NCBI GenBank assembly: GCA_050010595.1
Contig: JBEKKS010000013.1
Span: 44,276-108,275, forward strand
Length of the DNA stretch: 64,000 bases
Direction of reading: 5' to 3'
From: Palsa-513 sp050010595
Lineage (GTDB): Bacteria; Actinomycetota; Thermoleophilia; Solirubrobacterales; Solirubrobacteraceae
The position numbers were made by a program, and so were the translations under genes. The notes beneath the pieces were generated by a model. The model saw only the letters and a list, made by a program, of their open reading frames with translations, was not told the DNA's origin and ran no database searches. Positions within the stretch are counted from its first letter, which is position 1. Every line of letters begins with the position of its first letter. Positions 1 to 7,765 of the stretch are shown piece after piece.

Positions 1-536
1 TCGAGCAGACCGCCACCAACTACCGTGGCGGCCTCTCGCAGCTCTGGTTGACGGCGGTCGTCGCAGGTATCAGTCGTGCGGTCGTCAGCGACGCAGCGCA
101 GATGGTGAGGGCGCGGAAAAGGACCTACTACCACGCATCCGCGAGTCAGCCGACGAGCGATCCACTCCTGCAACTGGTGATCGGGCAGTTGTCCGCCAAC
201 GCCTACGCGGCGGAGACTCTCGTGCTCGATGCGGCCAGAAGACTCGGGCAGGCGACCGCTCTTGGCGTCGAGGACCCCGAGCACCTAGCGATCGCGATCG
301 ATGCCTCGCTCGCGATCTCACGCGCGAAGGTCATCGCCGATGAGCTCGCGCAACAGTCAGCGACCAAGCTGTTCGACGTCGGCGGTGCGTCAGCTACAAG
401 CCAGCGCACAAATCTCGACCGTCATTGGCGAAACGTCAGAACGCTCGCCTCGCACAACCCGACCATCTACAAGGCGCGCGTTATCGGCGACTACGAGATC
501 AACGGCACGGCGCCGCCCGAGATGGGCTACTTCTGA
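1..536 (+). CDS. DszC/SfnB-type flavin-dependent monooxygenase, C-terminal part (partial at window edge)
   Basis: The reading frame is open from the first bases and has no start in the window, so only the last 177 or so residues are seen. The C-terminal helical domain has the acyl-CoA-dehydrogenase fold. Near the end it carries RHWRNVRTL followed by HNP, the signature of the DszC/SfnB branch. Members of that branch use reduced flavin and O2 to attack sulfur or nitrogen compounds rather than dehydrogenating acyl-CoA. A second enzyme of the same family starts 85 bp downstream on the same strand, followed by a rhodanese protein, which favours a role in organosulfur use. The substrate cannot be read from sequence, and an ordinary acyl-CoA dehydrogenase is less likely. 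Confidence 0.8.
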   Translation, partial: EQTATNYRGGLSQLWLTAVVAGISRAVVSDAAQMVRARKRTYYHASASQPTSDPLLQLVIGQLSANAYAAETLVLDAARRLGQATALGVEDPEHLAIAIDASLAISRAKVIADELAQQSATKLFDVGGASATSQRTNLDRHWRNVRTLASHNPTIYKARVIGDYEINGTAPPEMGYF

Positions 537-621
537 GATCGCTCAGCGCCCCGTCGGGCGCGACGAATCTAAGGCCCGCCAGCCACCAAGCAGTCGTCAA
601 CCCAACCACACGAGGAGCGCA

Positions 622-1812
622 ATGACCGCCACCATCGATGTAGAGGCCAAACCTGGGGGTTTCAGGTCAGATCAGCAAGTGATCCAGCAAGCGGAGGCCG
701 TGGCTGCCGAGCTGCGCGCCACCGCGCTCGAGCGGGACCGTGACCCGTCCTTGGCGGCCGACGCCTCGCGGGCGATCGCACAGAGCGGGCTACTCGCGCT
801 GGCTGTCCCCGCCAAATATGGCGGTCCCGGCTTAAGCCGGGCCACCGTCGTAGAGGTCTTTCGCATCATTGCTGCCGCCGACGCTGCCGTCGCGGCCTCG
901 CTTGTCTCCCACTTCGTCCTCGTCGACGCCGTCGTCCGGCTTGGGCATGAAGACCTGCGCGGTCGCGTGCTCCCTGAGGTTCTCGATGGCGTGCGTCTCG
1001 GTGGCACCTGTGGCCACAAGCCCCCACTGGGCAGCGTCGTGCTCGCAGCAGACCATGCGCTTGTCAGCGCTGACGGGTATCACGGAAATGGAGCGCTCGC
1101 CGCCGACTGGATCGGCGCGGTAGTTGAGGACGATTCCGGACGCGTGACGATCGGCATCGTCCCCAACGACGCGCCAGGGCTGTCGATCACCACGGAGCCG
1201 TGGTCCTTCGGACAGCGAGCCGGAACTGTTGCCCCCGTCACCCTGAACCGTGTGAAGATCCCGCTGAGTCACGTCATCCCCGAATGGCGATCGCTCGACG
1301 GCCCCACGGTGCGAGGATCGTTCGACCAGCTCCTCCACACAGCAATCGACATCGGCACCGCCCGAGGCGCCCTCAATGGCGCGCGCGACTTCATCCAACG
1401 CACCATCGCCGCAACGCACGGTGGAGGCGAGGCCTCCGGTGCCGACGAGGTGAGCATCGCCGAGCAGGTCGGTGACCTCGCCAGTGACATCTTCGTCGCT
1501 GAGGCTGCGCTGCGCGATACCGCCAGGCGGTTGGACGCCGCGCTCGCCGAAGGGCTCACCGACCGCACCACTGCTGAGCTTTCGATCGATGTCGCGGCGC
1601 TCAAGTCACACGCGTCGAAGACCGTGATCCGCACGACAAACGAAATCCTCGAGCTCGCAGGCATCGAGGGAACGATCACGGAACATCGACTGGATCGCTT
1701 CTGGCGCAACGCGCGGACGCACACCTTGCACGACCCGGTCCGCTGGAAGTATCGACACATCGGTCGATTCGTCCTGAACGAGACGCCTCCGCCGAAGAGC
1801 TCCCTGATCTGA
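622..1812 (+). CDS. DszC/SfnB-type flavin-dependent monooxygenase (acyl-CoA dehydrogenase fold)
   Basis: A 396-residue protein. The ATG at 622 was chosen because GAGGAG lies 5 bp upstream (612-617); frame further upstream is composition noise. Domain order follows the acyl-CoA dehydrogenase fold: N-terminal helical part (about 15-120), middle beta domain (about 125-220) and C-terminal four-helix domain (about 235-380). Near the C-terminus LDRFWRNART followed by HDP matches the DszC/SfnB branch, which binds FMNH2 from a separate reductase. No reductase gene is visible here. It is a homologue, not a duplicate, of the preceding partial enzyme, so the two may act as a pair or on different substrates. 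Exact substrate unknown. Confidence 0.85.
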   Translation: MTATIDVEAKPGGFRSDQQVIQQAEAVAAELRATALERDRDPSLAADASRAIAQSGLLALAVPAKYGGPGLSRATVVEVFRIIAAADAAVAASLVSHFVLVDAVVRLGHEDLRGRVLPEVLDGVRLGGTCGHKPPLGSVVLAADHALVSADGYHGNGALAADWIGAVVEDDSGRVTIGIVPNDAPGLSITTEPWSFGQRAGTVAPVTLNRVKIPLSHVIPEWRSLDGPTVRGSFDQLLHTAIDIGTARGALNGARDFIQRTIAATHGGGEASGADEVSIAEQVGDLASDIFVAEAALRDTARRLDAALAEGLTDRTTAELSIDVAALKSHASKTVIRTTNEILELAGIEGTITEHRLDRFWRNARTHTLHDPVRWKYRHIGRFVLNETPPPKSSLI

Positions 1813-1886
1813 CCCGACAGCAGTAGCCAGCGACGCACGCAAGCAGAACAGCCACCGAACTACCACATCAAGCGAGGGCAGAGACT

Positions 1887-3533
1887 ATGAGCCACCCAGC
1901 AGGTCCCACGACGACAGACACTGCCGACGGAGTCATCGTCGTCGAGCGGCGTGGTCGCCCGACGATCGCACCCGAAGCACTGGTTGGCCTGCTCGCCGAC
2001 GGCGGTGAGCTCGCCGTGCTCGATGTGCGCGACGAGCGCGACTTCGCTGACGGTCACCTATTGCACGCGGCGTCGGTGCCGTTGAGCACGCTCGAGCGGG
2101 ACCTCGAGCGCCTGCTGCCCCGGCACAGCGTCAGGGTGATCGTGACCGACGGCGGCTCCGGCAACCGCGGCGAACGTGCCATCGATGTCCTGCGCGCGCG
2201 AGGCTACGATCAGGCGATCCTCCTCGCGGGCAACGCTCGTACATGGGAGGCCGCCGGGCTGGGCGTGTTCACCGGGGTGCATGTCCGCAGCAAAGCCGTC
2301 GGTGAAACCACCTGGGGGATCCCATCGATCCCGGCCATCGACGCACTTGAGCTCGACCGCCGGCGACAGTCAGGCGAAGATCTCGTCGTCGTCGATACGC
2401 GTACCGTTCTCGAGATCGAGGATCAGCGGATCCCAGGCTCCATTGCGTGCCCCGGCCCCGAACTGGTTCACCGGGTCCGCGACCTCACGCCCTCGCCTGA
2501 GACATTGGTCGTCGTAACCTGCGCCGGCCGCACTCGCGGACTGGTCGGCGCGCACTCCCTAATCGACGCCGGCCTCCCCAATCCGGTCGCCTGGCTCGAG
2601 GATGGCACCAATGGCTGGCGCTTCGCCGGCCTCGCGCTGGAGGACGGACCGATCGAGCTCCCCGGTCCACCCAGCCCAGATGCTCGAGAATGGGCCGCTG
2701 CCGCGGCCGAGCGAGTTGCCGCCACCGCCGGAGTAGAGACCGCCGACGCGTCCACGGTGGCTCGCCTCCGCGCCGAGCGCCAGCGGCGCACGTTGTATCT
2801 GTTCGACGTGCGCACTCGCGAGGAATACGAGGGCGGTCACGTCGCGGACAGTCACTGGGTTGCCGGTGGGCAACTTGCGCAGGAACTTGACGCCCACGTG
2901 GCGGTGCGCGGCGCCCGCATCGTTCTTATCGACGACCCCGACGCCACGCGGTCGCGCTTCACCGCGCTGTGGCTCCGACGTCAGGGTGCGGGCGAGGTGT
3001 ATGTAGCACCGGACCTGCTCGCGACCGAGCCGCTCATCTCCGGCGATGAACCAATGGAGCCGATCCCTGCCCCGGAAGGCGTCCTGACGACTGACCTGCA
3101 GGCACTGCGCGACGGCCTCGACGCCGGCGAGACGGTGGTGGTCGACGTGGCAGACAGTCGCACCTACACCGCCGGGCACATACCTGAAGCGTGGTTCGCG
3201 ATTCGCGCACGGCTGACCGAGGAGCGCCCGGTGCTGCCCGAGGCCGTCCGCTACGTCATCACCTCGCCGACCGGTGAGCTAGCAGGCCTCGCCGTCAGCG
3301 AGCTGCAAGAGTTGACCTCGGCACCGGTGCTCGCCCTCAAGGGCGGCACCGCTGCGTGGACCGCTGCCGGTCTGCCCATCGAGACGGGCATCGATCATCG
3401 GCTGACAGAACCGGATGACCTGTGGGGACCGGACGTCAACGACGAAGAGCAGTTTCGGGCGTTTTTCGCCGAGTACCGGGTGTGGTGCGAGCAGGTGGCA
3501 GGGCAAATCGAGCGCACCGGTGGCTGGGAGTGA
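1887..3533 (+). CDS. Four-domain rhodanese-like protein (sulfurtransferase family)
   Basis: A 548-residue cytosolic protein built of four rhodanese-like domains at roughly residues 25-130, 145-255, 280-385 and 395-500. Each opens with a variant of the LDVRDExxFxxGHI motif. Only domain 2 has an active-site cysteine (Cys212 in TCAGRTRG). The matching loops of domains 1, 3 and 4 read TDGGSGNRG, DDPDATR and SPTGELAG, so they are probably inactive and structural. It follows the DszC/SfnB-like genes by 74 bp on the same strand and probably shares their transcript. It may accept sulfane or sulfite sulfur released by those enzymes. Multi-domain rhodaneses are known, but one active domain among four is uncommon. 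Confidence 0.87.
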   Translation: MSHPAGPTTTDTADGVIVVERRGRPTIAPEALVGLLADGGELAVLDVRDERDFADGHLLHAASVPLSTLERDLERLLPRHSVRVIVTDGGSGNRGERAIDVLRARGYDQAILLAGNARTWEAAGLGVFTGVHVRSKAVGETTWGIPSIPAIDALELDRRRQSGEDLVVVDTRTVLEIEDQRIPGSIACPGPELVHRVRDLTPSPETLVVVTCAGRTRGLVGAHSLIDAGLPNPVAWLEDGTNGWRFAGLALEDGPIELPGPPSPDAREWAAAAAERVAATAGVETADASTVARLRAERQRRTLYLFDVRTREEYEGGHVADSHWVAGGQLAQELDAHVAVRGARIVLIDDPDATRSRFTALWLRRQGAGEVYVAPDLLATEPLISGDEPMEPIPAPEGVLTTDLQALRDGLDAGETVVVDVADSRTYTAGHIPEAWFAIRARLTEERPVLPEAVRYVITSPTGELAGLAVSELQELTSAPVLALKGGTAAWTAAGLPIETGIDHRLTEPDDLWGPDVNDEEQFRAFFAEYRVWCEQVAGQIERTGGWE

Positions 3534-4016
3534 CACGGTCTGCGTGGGCGGCCTGCGGCCGGTCCTGACGGACTGTCCTTTCACTGGCGCTCCCCACTCC
3601 GCTCACGTCGTCGACTAGCTCGGCACAGAGGGCCTGGCCGACTCTTGTCTTCCCGTCGCCGATCCGGGGAAGCGACCTCGATGATCGCTACTCACATCTG
3701 CGGACCGGCCGCAGCCCGTGCGTTTGATGTTGCCAGGACCGCTCCGCCTGTCCCGAAATATGTCCCGAGCTCCGCAAATATGAGGTGATTTGAGGACACT
3801 TGAGAGCCCGTGAAACCACGTGATAGACCGCAAAAGCCCTGCAAATGAGGCTCTCGTAATGAAGGGGTCCCCGGTTCGAATCCGGGCGTCGGCTTGGGGA
3901 CGTGTTCGATCGACGTTGCGCTGGCAGCGGCAATATCGACAGGTCGAGTTGCTCAGCCGATGGGGCGCGCGCGAGCGGACGGGTGGCGAGAGTGCGCGTG
4001 TGGCGAAGTCCTTGCT
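3534..4016. other. 483-bp gene-free segment next to tRNA-like end
   Basis: No convincing gene is present on either strand. The left half shows nothing recognisable. From 3750 it has GTCCCGA twice (3750-3756 and 3762-3768). A run of five 10-bp blocks each starting with TGA follows (3781-3830), then the tRNA 3'-half sequence at 3853-3895. The arrangement resembles the integrase-binding arm of an attachment site, but no integrase gene is in view. Confidence 0.5.
3853..3895 (+). repeat. tRNA 3'-half remnant, left copy (candidate att site)
   Basis: The segment reads as the 3' half of a tRNA starting at an anticodon loop (CTCGTAA, anticodon CGU, Thr-like). It continues through a variable region, a 5-bp T stem around TTCGAAT and a 7-nt acceptor strand CGTCGGC. 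The expected partner GCCGACG and the 5' anticodon stem are missing upstream, so this is not a working tRNA. Its last 27 bases (3869-3895) recur exactly at 6945-6971. Tyrosine recombinases commonly cross over in tRNA anticodon loops and leave such half copies. Confidence 0.65.
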
Positions 4017-4367
4017 TCAGCTGGAGGAGACGATGTGGACGTCGACGCGCATCGACGCGTCAAGGCCGTCATCATCGGCGAGGAGGTCCAGGACGCGCCG
4101 GTGCGGCTCGTCTAGAACCTGGTTCGAGTAGTGCCGGTCGAACGATGTGTCGTCGCGGTAGAACTCGAACGCCCACATGACGTCCGGGTTTCCGTTGTCA
4201 CGGCTGAGCACCCAGTCGACGGGGCCGTCCGGGTCGCCCGTGAAGTGCAGGGCGGTGCATAGCTGAAACAGCTCCTCGCCCTTGCCGGGCTTCGCCTGGA
4301 ACCGCAGCACAACACCGGGTTGGTTCCTTTGCAGGACGGAGCATCTCCCTAATCGTTGGAACGTCAT
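4017..4367 (-). CDS. ABM-domain (antibiotic biosynthesis monooxygenase-like) protein
   Basis: A 116-residue small alpha/beta-barrel protein. The segment VVLRFQAKPGKGEELFQL and the C-terminal part with VDVHIV fit the dimeric ABM fold, a family that includes quinol monooxygenases and many uncharacterised small oxidoreductases. The start at 4367 is the first ATG in frame. A GTG about 19 codons later, just before LRFQAKPGK, would also give a complete domain. The long extension further upstream in this frame is arginine-rich and antisense to other genes, so it is excluded. It lies inside the interval bounded by the two tRNA-end repeats. Substrate unknown. Confidence 0.7.
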   Translation of the reverse strand: MTFQRLGRCSVLQRNQPGVVLRFQAKPGKGEELFQLCTALHFTGDPDGPVDWVLSRDNGNPDVMWAFEFYRDDTSFDRHYSNQVLDEPHRRVLDLLADDDGLDASMRVDVHIVSSS

Positions 4368-4438
4368 TCCATAGAAGTTTGGACCATGGGCGCTGTGGAG
4401 CGTTGTTGCTTGCGTGGGAGCGAGCGCGAGGTCAGCGG

Positions 4439-4717
4439 TCAGGCTGCGACGTGCTGGTCCGGCCAGACGCCGGTGCGAATTCGCTCGTACAGCGTGTCGG
4501 GGGCTAAGTCTGCGCCACCGGGCCAAATGACTGTGCCGGTCTCGGCGTCTACAGCTGCCAGCGCGAACCCCGCGGTTGTGCGCGCCTGCGCGAACAAGGG
4601 CCCGTGGATGCGTTCGAGCACGTCGATCTCGCCGCTCAGCCCGTCCGCGAACGTGAGACGAAGGACGCCATGGCGAACAGCGGCTATGGCGGTGATATCC
4701 GGGGTTAGGCCGATCAT
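4439..4717 (-). CDS. DUF2442 domain protein
   Basis: A 92-residue protein that is essentially one DUF2442 domain, recognisable by LRLTFADGLSGEIDVL and the C-terminal GTVIWPGGADLAPDTLYERI. This family is commonly encoded just after a DUF4160 gene in a two-gene unit thought to behave like a toxin-antitoxin or small regulatory pair; its biochemical role is not established. Here its ATG overlaps the TGA of a truncated DUF4160 reading frame (ATGA at 4714-4717), the usual coupled layout. Since the partner is cut short, this copy may be a relic kept without its pair. Confidence 0.8.
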   Translation of the reverse strand: MIGLTPDITAIAAVRHGVLRLTFADGLSGEIDVLERIHGPLFAQARTTAGFALAAVDAETGTVIWPGGADLAPDTLYERIRTGVWPDQHVAA

Positions 4718-4860
4718 TGAAGGGGCTCGATCTCCTGGAGTGCCTCACCGGCGCGGGCCAAACTCCAGTCGTGCTCCAGCTCCCCGGACAATGGCGCGAA
4801 CGACACCAATGGGGGCTGGTCAAGCGCGAAGTCGTGCGAGACGGTTGACCCGCCGTTGCC
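4714..4860 (-). pseudogene. C-terminal remnant of a DUF4160 gene
   Basis: Reading upstream of DUF2442 on the minus strand, the frame ending at 4714 encodes GELEHDWSLARAGEALQEIEPL. This matches the typical end of DUF4160 proteins (W-x-LARAGEPL-x-x-IEPL). Further upstream similarity disappears within about 30 codons, there is no start codon with a ribosome site, and the divergent secreted-protein gene begins at 4886. The N-terminal two thirds of the family domain, including the usual HFHA-type histidine motif, is absent. A deletion probably removed it. Confidence 0.6.
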
Positions 4861-4885
4861 AACTATCGCAGTAGGGAGGATTCGC

Positions 4886-5605
4886 ATGCAGCGTTTTCAT
4901 GGACGGTGCCCGTCGCCGGCGCTCGTGGTCGCAACCGTGGCATTGGTTGTTGCGGGCAGTGGTACGGCGCTCGCGCGCGGGCCGGTCGCGTTCATTTCCA
5001 AGGAGCTCGGTCTCAACAGCAAGCAGAAGAAGCAGGTGACGTCGATCGCTGATAGCCAGATCGAGAAGCAGGCACCGACGCTAACGGTGCTGAACGCAAC
5101 TAACGCGATAAACGCTACGAGCGCGACCACGGCGGGGAGTGCCGCGCCGAGTGGCAGTGCCGGCGGTGACCTCACCGGCAACTATCCGAACCCGACGCTT
5201 GCGACACCGCAGGCGTTTCAGCTCGTCGGCGCTCCCGGTCAGCCGGCGTTCCAGAACTCGTGGCAGGACCTCGGGGGTAATGTCGCCAGCGTAGGCTTCT
5301 ACAAGGATCGCGAAGGCATCGTCCACCTGCAGGGGCACGTGGACAGCGGATCGAGGTTGGTGCCGATCTTTCAGTTGCCCGCGGGCTACAGACCGCCGAG
5401 CGGGATCGTGCTGGAGTTCCCGGTCGTCTGCAACTGCACAACCACAGACAGCCACGGCGACACCGTCGACGTGGACACGGGCGAGCTGATCATCGATGGC
5501 CCGAACGTGGCTGGCGGCTACGACGGCGGTGTCATCCTCGAGTCCCAGACCGAGAGCACGCCGACGATTTCGCTGGACGGGATCTCGTTTCGGGCCGTGC
5601 AATAG
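4886..5605 (+). CDS. Exported protein with GGDLTGNYPNP motif (function unknown)
   Basis: A 239-residue protein. The ATG at 4886 has AGGGAGGA 5 bp upstream. The N-terminus is a signal peptide (about residues 1-31, ending SGTALA). Next comes a short basic segment with LNSKQKKQV, an Asn/Ala/Thr-rich linker (residues 60-90), and GGDLTGNYPNPTL, a phrase seen in bacterial tail-fibre-like and surface proteins. The C-terminal half is probably all beta, with a CNC pair that could form a disulfide. The layout is common in exported proteins of Solirubrobacterales-like genomes. Function unknown; cell surface or secreted location is inferred from the signal peptide. Confidence 0.8.
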   Translation: MQRFHGRCPSPALVVATVALVVAGSGTALARGPVAFISKELGLNSKQKKQVTSIADSQIEKQAPTLTVLNATNAINATSATTAGSAAPSGSAGGDLTGNYPNPTLATPQAFQLVGAPGQPAFQNSWQDLGGNVASVGFYKDREGIVHLQGHVDSGSRLVPIFQLPAGYRPPSGIVLEFPVVCNCTTTDSHGDTVDVDTGELIIDGPNVAGGYDGGVILESQTESTPTISLDGISFRAVQ

Positions 5606-5833
5606 ACCGCCGGTGCTGCGCGTCAGTCGCGGGGCAGTTTGGCGACCGGCAGCTAGCGGCCACACGCGGGGAGCGAGCACGGATAGGTCCAAAGACTCGC
5701 TCCTCGCCCAGGCGGCCTTCCGGAGACCGCTCGTCGCGCGAGGCAGTCGAGAGGGCCCACCTCGGCGGTGACTGCTTTTTGGCAAGCGGAGCGGTCGCGC
5801 TGCTTTGTTCAGCGTGGCCAGCGCGGGGGTGGC

Positions 5834-6829
5834 ATGCTGCGGGTCGTGATTGGCCTCGACCGCGTTCGGCTCCGGCTTGATCGTGTCCGTGCTGCGGTCG
5901 GCGAGATCGATCCGTTGTTCCTCGATACGCCGGCCCTTTTGTGCGCTCCGCTCGGCCGGGCGCTCGGGTGCTTGGTGACACTGAAGGTCGAGACGCTCAA
6001 TCCGGTCCGGAGCTTTAAGGGGCGCGGCACCGAGACGGCGGCGGCCATGGCGCGTGAGCAGGGGGCAGCACGCATGGTGTGCGCGAGCGCCGGCAATCTC
6101 GGGCAGGCTTTGGCCTACAGCGGGCGGCGTCGCGGCATGGAGGTCACCGTCGTGGCTGCGAGAACTGCCAACCCGCTCAAGCTGCGCCAGATATCGGCCT
6201 TCGGCGCGGATCTGCAGCTTGATGGCGAGGACATCGAAGACGCCCGCCTGGTGGCGCGCGAGATCGCTGCGATGGACGGCGCCTACCTCCTCGAGGACAG
6301 CCTGGATTTGGCGACCTGCGAGGGCGCCGCCACGATTGGCCTTGAGCTCATTAGAGACGATCCGGGGCTCGACATCGTGCTAGTGGCTGTCGGCGGCGGA
6401 GCGATGGCAAGCGGCATCGGTTACGCCGTTCGCTCCCTCGCCGAACACGTGGAGGTGATCGGAGTCCAGCCCTGCGGTGCGCCTGCTATGGCGCTGTCGT
6501 GGCGACAGGCAACGGTGGTCGAGACGGACCGCATCGAGACGATCGCTGACGGTGTCGCAGGGCGCTGTCCGATTCCAGAGGTGTTGGATGACCTGCTCGT
6601 CGTGCTTGACGACGTGGTGCTCGTTCGCGAGGAGTCGATCAAGGCCGGCATGCGGCTGGTCTATGAGCACGCGGGACTGGTCGTCGAGCCGTCCGCAGCG
6701 CTTGGCGTCGCGGCCGTCCTCGAGGAACCTGAGCGGTTTGCGGGGCGGCGCGTTACCACGATCCTGTGCGGTAGCAACGTGGGTCCTGCCGACTTCGCAC
6801 GGTGGGTGCTGGAACCCGTCTCGGATTAG
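5834..6829 (+). CDS. PLP-dependent threonine dehydratase-like enzyme (fold type II)
   Basis: A 331-residue enzyme if read from ATG 5834, which follows a G-rich stretch and aligns with usual starts. The frame extends upstream without similarity. SFKGRGT carries the PLP lysine (Lys62), CASAGNLGQALAYSG matches the substrate loop, and VAVGGGAMASGIG is the phosphate-binding glycine loop. The C-terminal ILCGSNV is typical. There is no ACT regulatory domain, so it resembles catabolic threonine/serine dehydratases and relatives such as serine racemase. It would deaminate a hydroxy amino acid to a 2-oxoacid. It stands alone between repeat copies. Confidence 0.85.
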   Translation: MLRVVIGLDRVRLRLDRVRAAVGEIDPLFLDTPALLCAPLGRALGCLVTLKVETLNPVRSFKGRGTETAAAMAREQGAARMVCASAGNLGQALAYSGRRRGMEVTVVAARTANPLKLRQISAFGADLQLDGEDIEDARLVAREIAAMDGAYLLEDSLDLATCEGAATIGLELIRDDPGLDIVLVAVGGGAMASGIGYAVRSLAEHVEVIGVQPCGAPAMALSWRQATVVETDRIETIADGVAGRCPIPEVLDDLLVVLDDVVLVREESIKAGMRLVYEHAGLVVEPSAALGVAAVLEEPERFAGRRVTTILCGSNVGPADFARWVLEPVSD

Positions 6830-6944
6830 CACCGCGGCCGTCCGTAGAACCCGCTGTGAGCAGCCCGGGCGCCTGCAACTCGCGCTGAGGGGGCGCTTTA
6901 GAGTCTGTCCGTTTCTTTGTGAAATGGTCGCGATCGCAAGGGCC

Positions 6945-6971
6945 CCCCGGTTCGAATCCGGGCGTCGGCTT
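6945..6971 (+). repeat. tRNA 3'-end repeat, right copy (candidate att site)
   Basis: Identical over 27 bases to 3869-3895: T stem, TTCGAAT loop, T stem and acceptor strand CGTCGGC plus TT. The sequence to its left shares only scattered bases with the left copy, and again no matching 5' acceptor strand exists, so it is not a complete tRNA. Together the copies bracket 3.05 kb of accessory genes as direct repeats. Confidence 0.6.
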
Positions 6972-7030
6972 CGGAAAGCTGGCCGCGGCAAATCACGGTG
7001 GCCGCAGCGTGGCCTCGGTTTCGGGCGTCG

Positions 7031-7765
7031 TCAGGCGATGTCGCGTTTGGCCGTCAGCGGCAGGGCGATCATCGCGAGCAGGGCGATCCAGGCGAGGAGG
7101 ACGAGGCCGCCGACGGCCGGGGATAGGAGATGTGCCGTGCGCATGTTGCTCAGCGCGTTTTCGGCGCGGGCCGGTGTGAAGCGGCCGATCGAGGGGACGT
7201 ACTCGTGGAGCAGGTTGTCGATGACGAAGCCCCAGACGAGCAGCGCGATGATGCCGGCCACCTGGTTGCGGACGATCGCGCCGAGCGCTGCGCCGATCGT
7301 CGCCCAGGTTGCGACACCGGCGATCGCGCCGATTCCGAGCAGCTCGATGTCGTTGCTGGTCAGTGCGAACGGGATGCCGCGGCTCTTCAGGATCGTGTAG
7401 CCGATCGCCCAGCCGAGTCCTTCGCCGGCGACGCCGAATGCGGCGCCCGTGAGTGCGGCGGCGAGGAGTTTGGCGGCGAGCATGCGTGGGCGCGCCGGCG
7501 TGAATAGGACGGTCGGGCGGATCGTGCCATGCCGGTATTCGCTGGTCACCAGCAGTAGCCCGGCGATGGCTGAGAAGGCGCCGGCGAGGTTGCCGATGTT
7601 GAGGAGTTGGAGCTGACTTGCCCGGCCGGTTAGCTCGCCTGGGCGGGCAACGAGCCCTGCGAGCAGGCTGAACAGAAGGATCAGCCCGAGCATTCCGAGG
7701 ACGACGCCGATTGTGGTTCGGGTCGAGCGGACCTTGAGTAGCTCGGCTCTGATTTGCGCGATCAC
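7031..7765 (-). CDS. ABC-2 type transporter permease
   Basis: A 244-residue membrane protein with about six hydrophobic segments: near residues 18-40, 58-75, 98-125, 142-160, 168-185 and 222-240. It begins MIAQIRAELLKVRSTRTT, the cytoplasmic lead-in typical of ABC-2 permeases, and carries SEYRHGTIRPTVL, a motif common in actinobacterial exporters of this class. Its start overlaps the stop of the ATPase gene by 4 bp, so the two form one exporter. The operon diverges from a two-component system, and such exporters are often controlled by that kind of system. The exported substrate is unknown. Confidence 0.88.
   Translation of the reverse strand: MIAQIRAELLKVRSTRTTIGVVLGMLGLILLFSLLAGLVARPGELTGRASQLQLLNIGNLAGAFSAIAGLLLVTSEYRHGTIRPTVLFTPARPRMLAAKLLAAALTGAAFGVAGEGLGWAIGYTILKSRGIPFALTSNDIELLGIGAIAGVATWATIGAALGAIVRNQVAGIIALLVWGFVIDNLLHEYVPSIGRFTPARAENALSNMRTAHLLSPAVGGLVLLAWIALLAMIALPLTAKRDIA

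Noticed and set aside
3853..3895. A complete tRNA-Thr(CGU) gene
   Set aside because: The 5' acceptor strand and 5' anticodon stem are missing; only the 3' half is tRNA-like.
4368..4862. N-terminal extension of the ABM-domain protein
   Set aside because: The extension is Arg/Ser-rich and overlaps DUF2442 and the DUF4160 remnant, which have convincing similarity in another frame.
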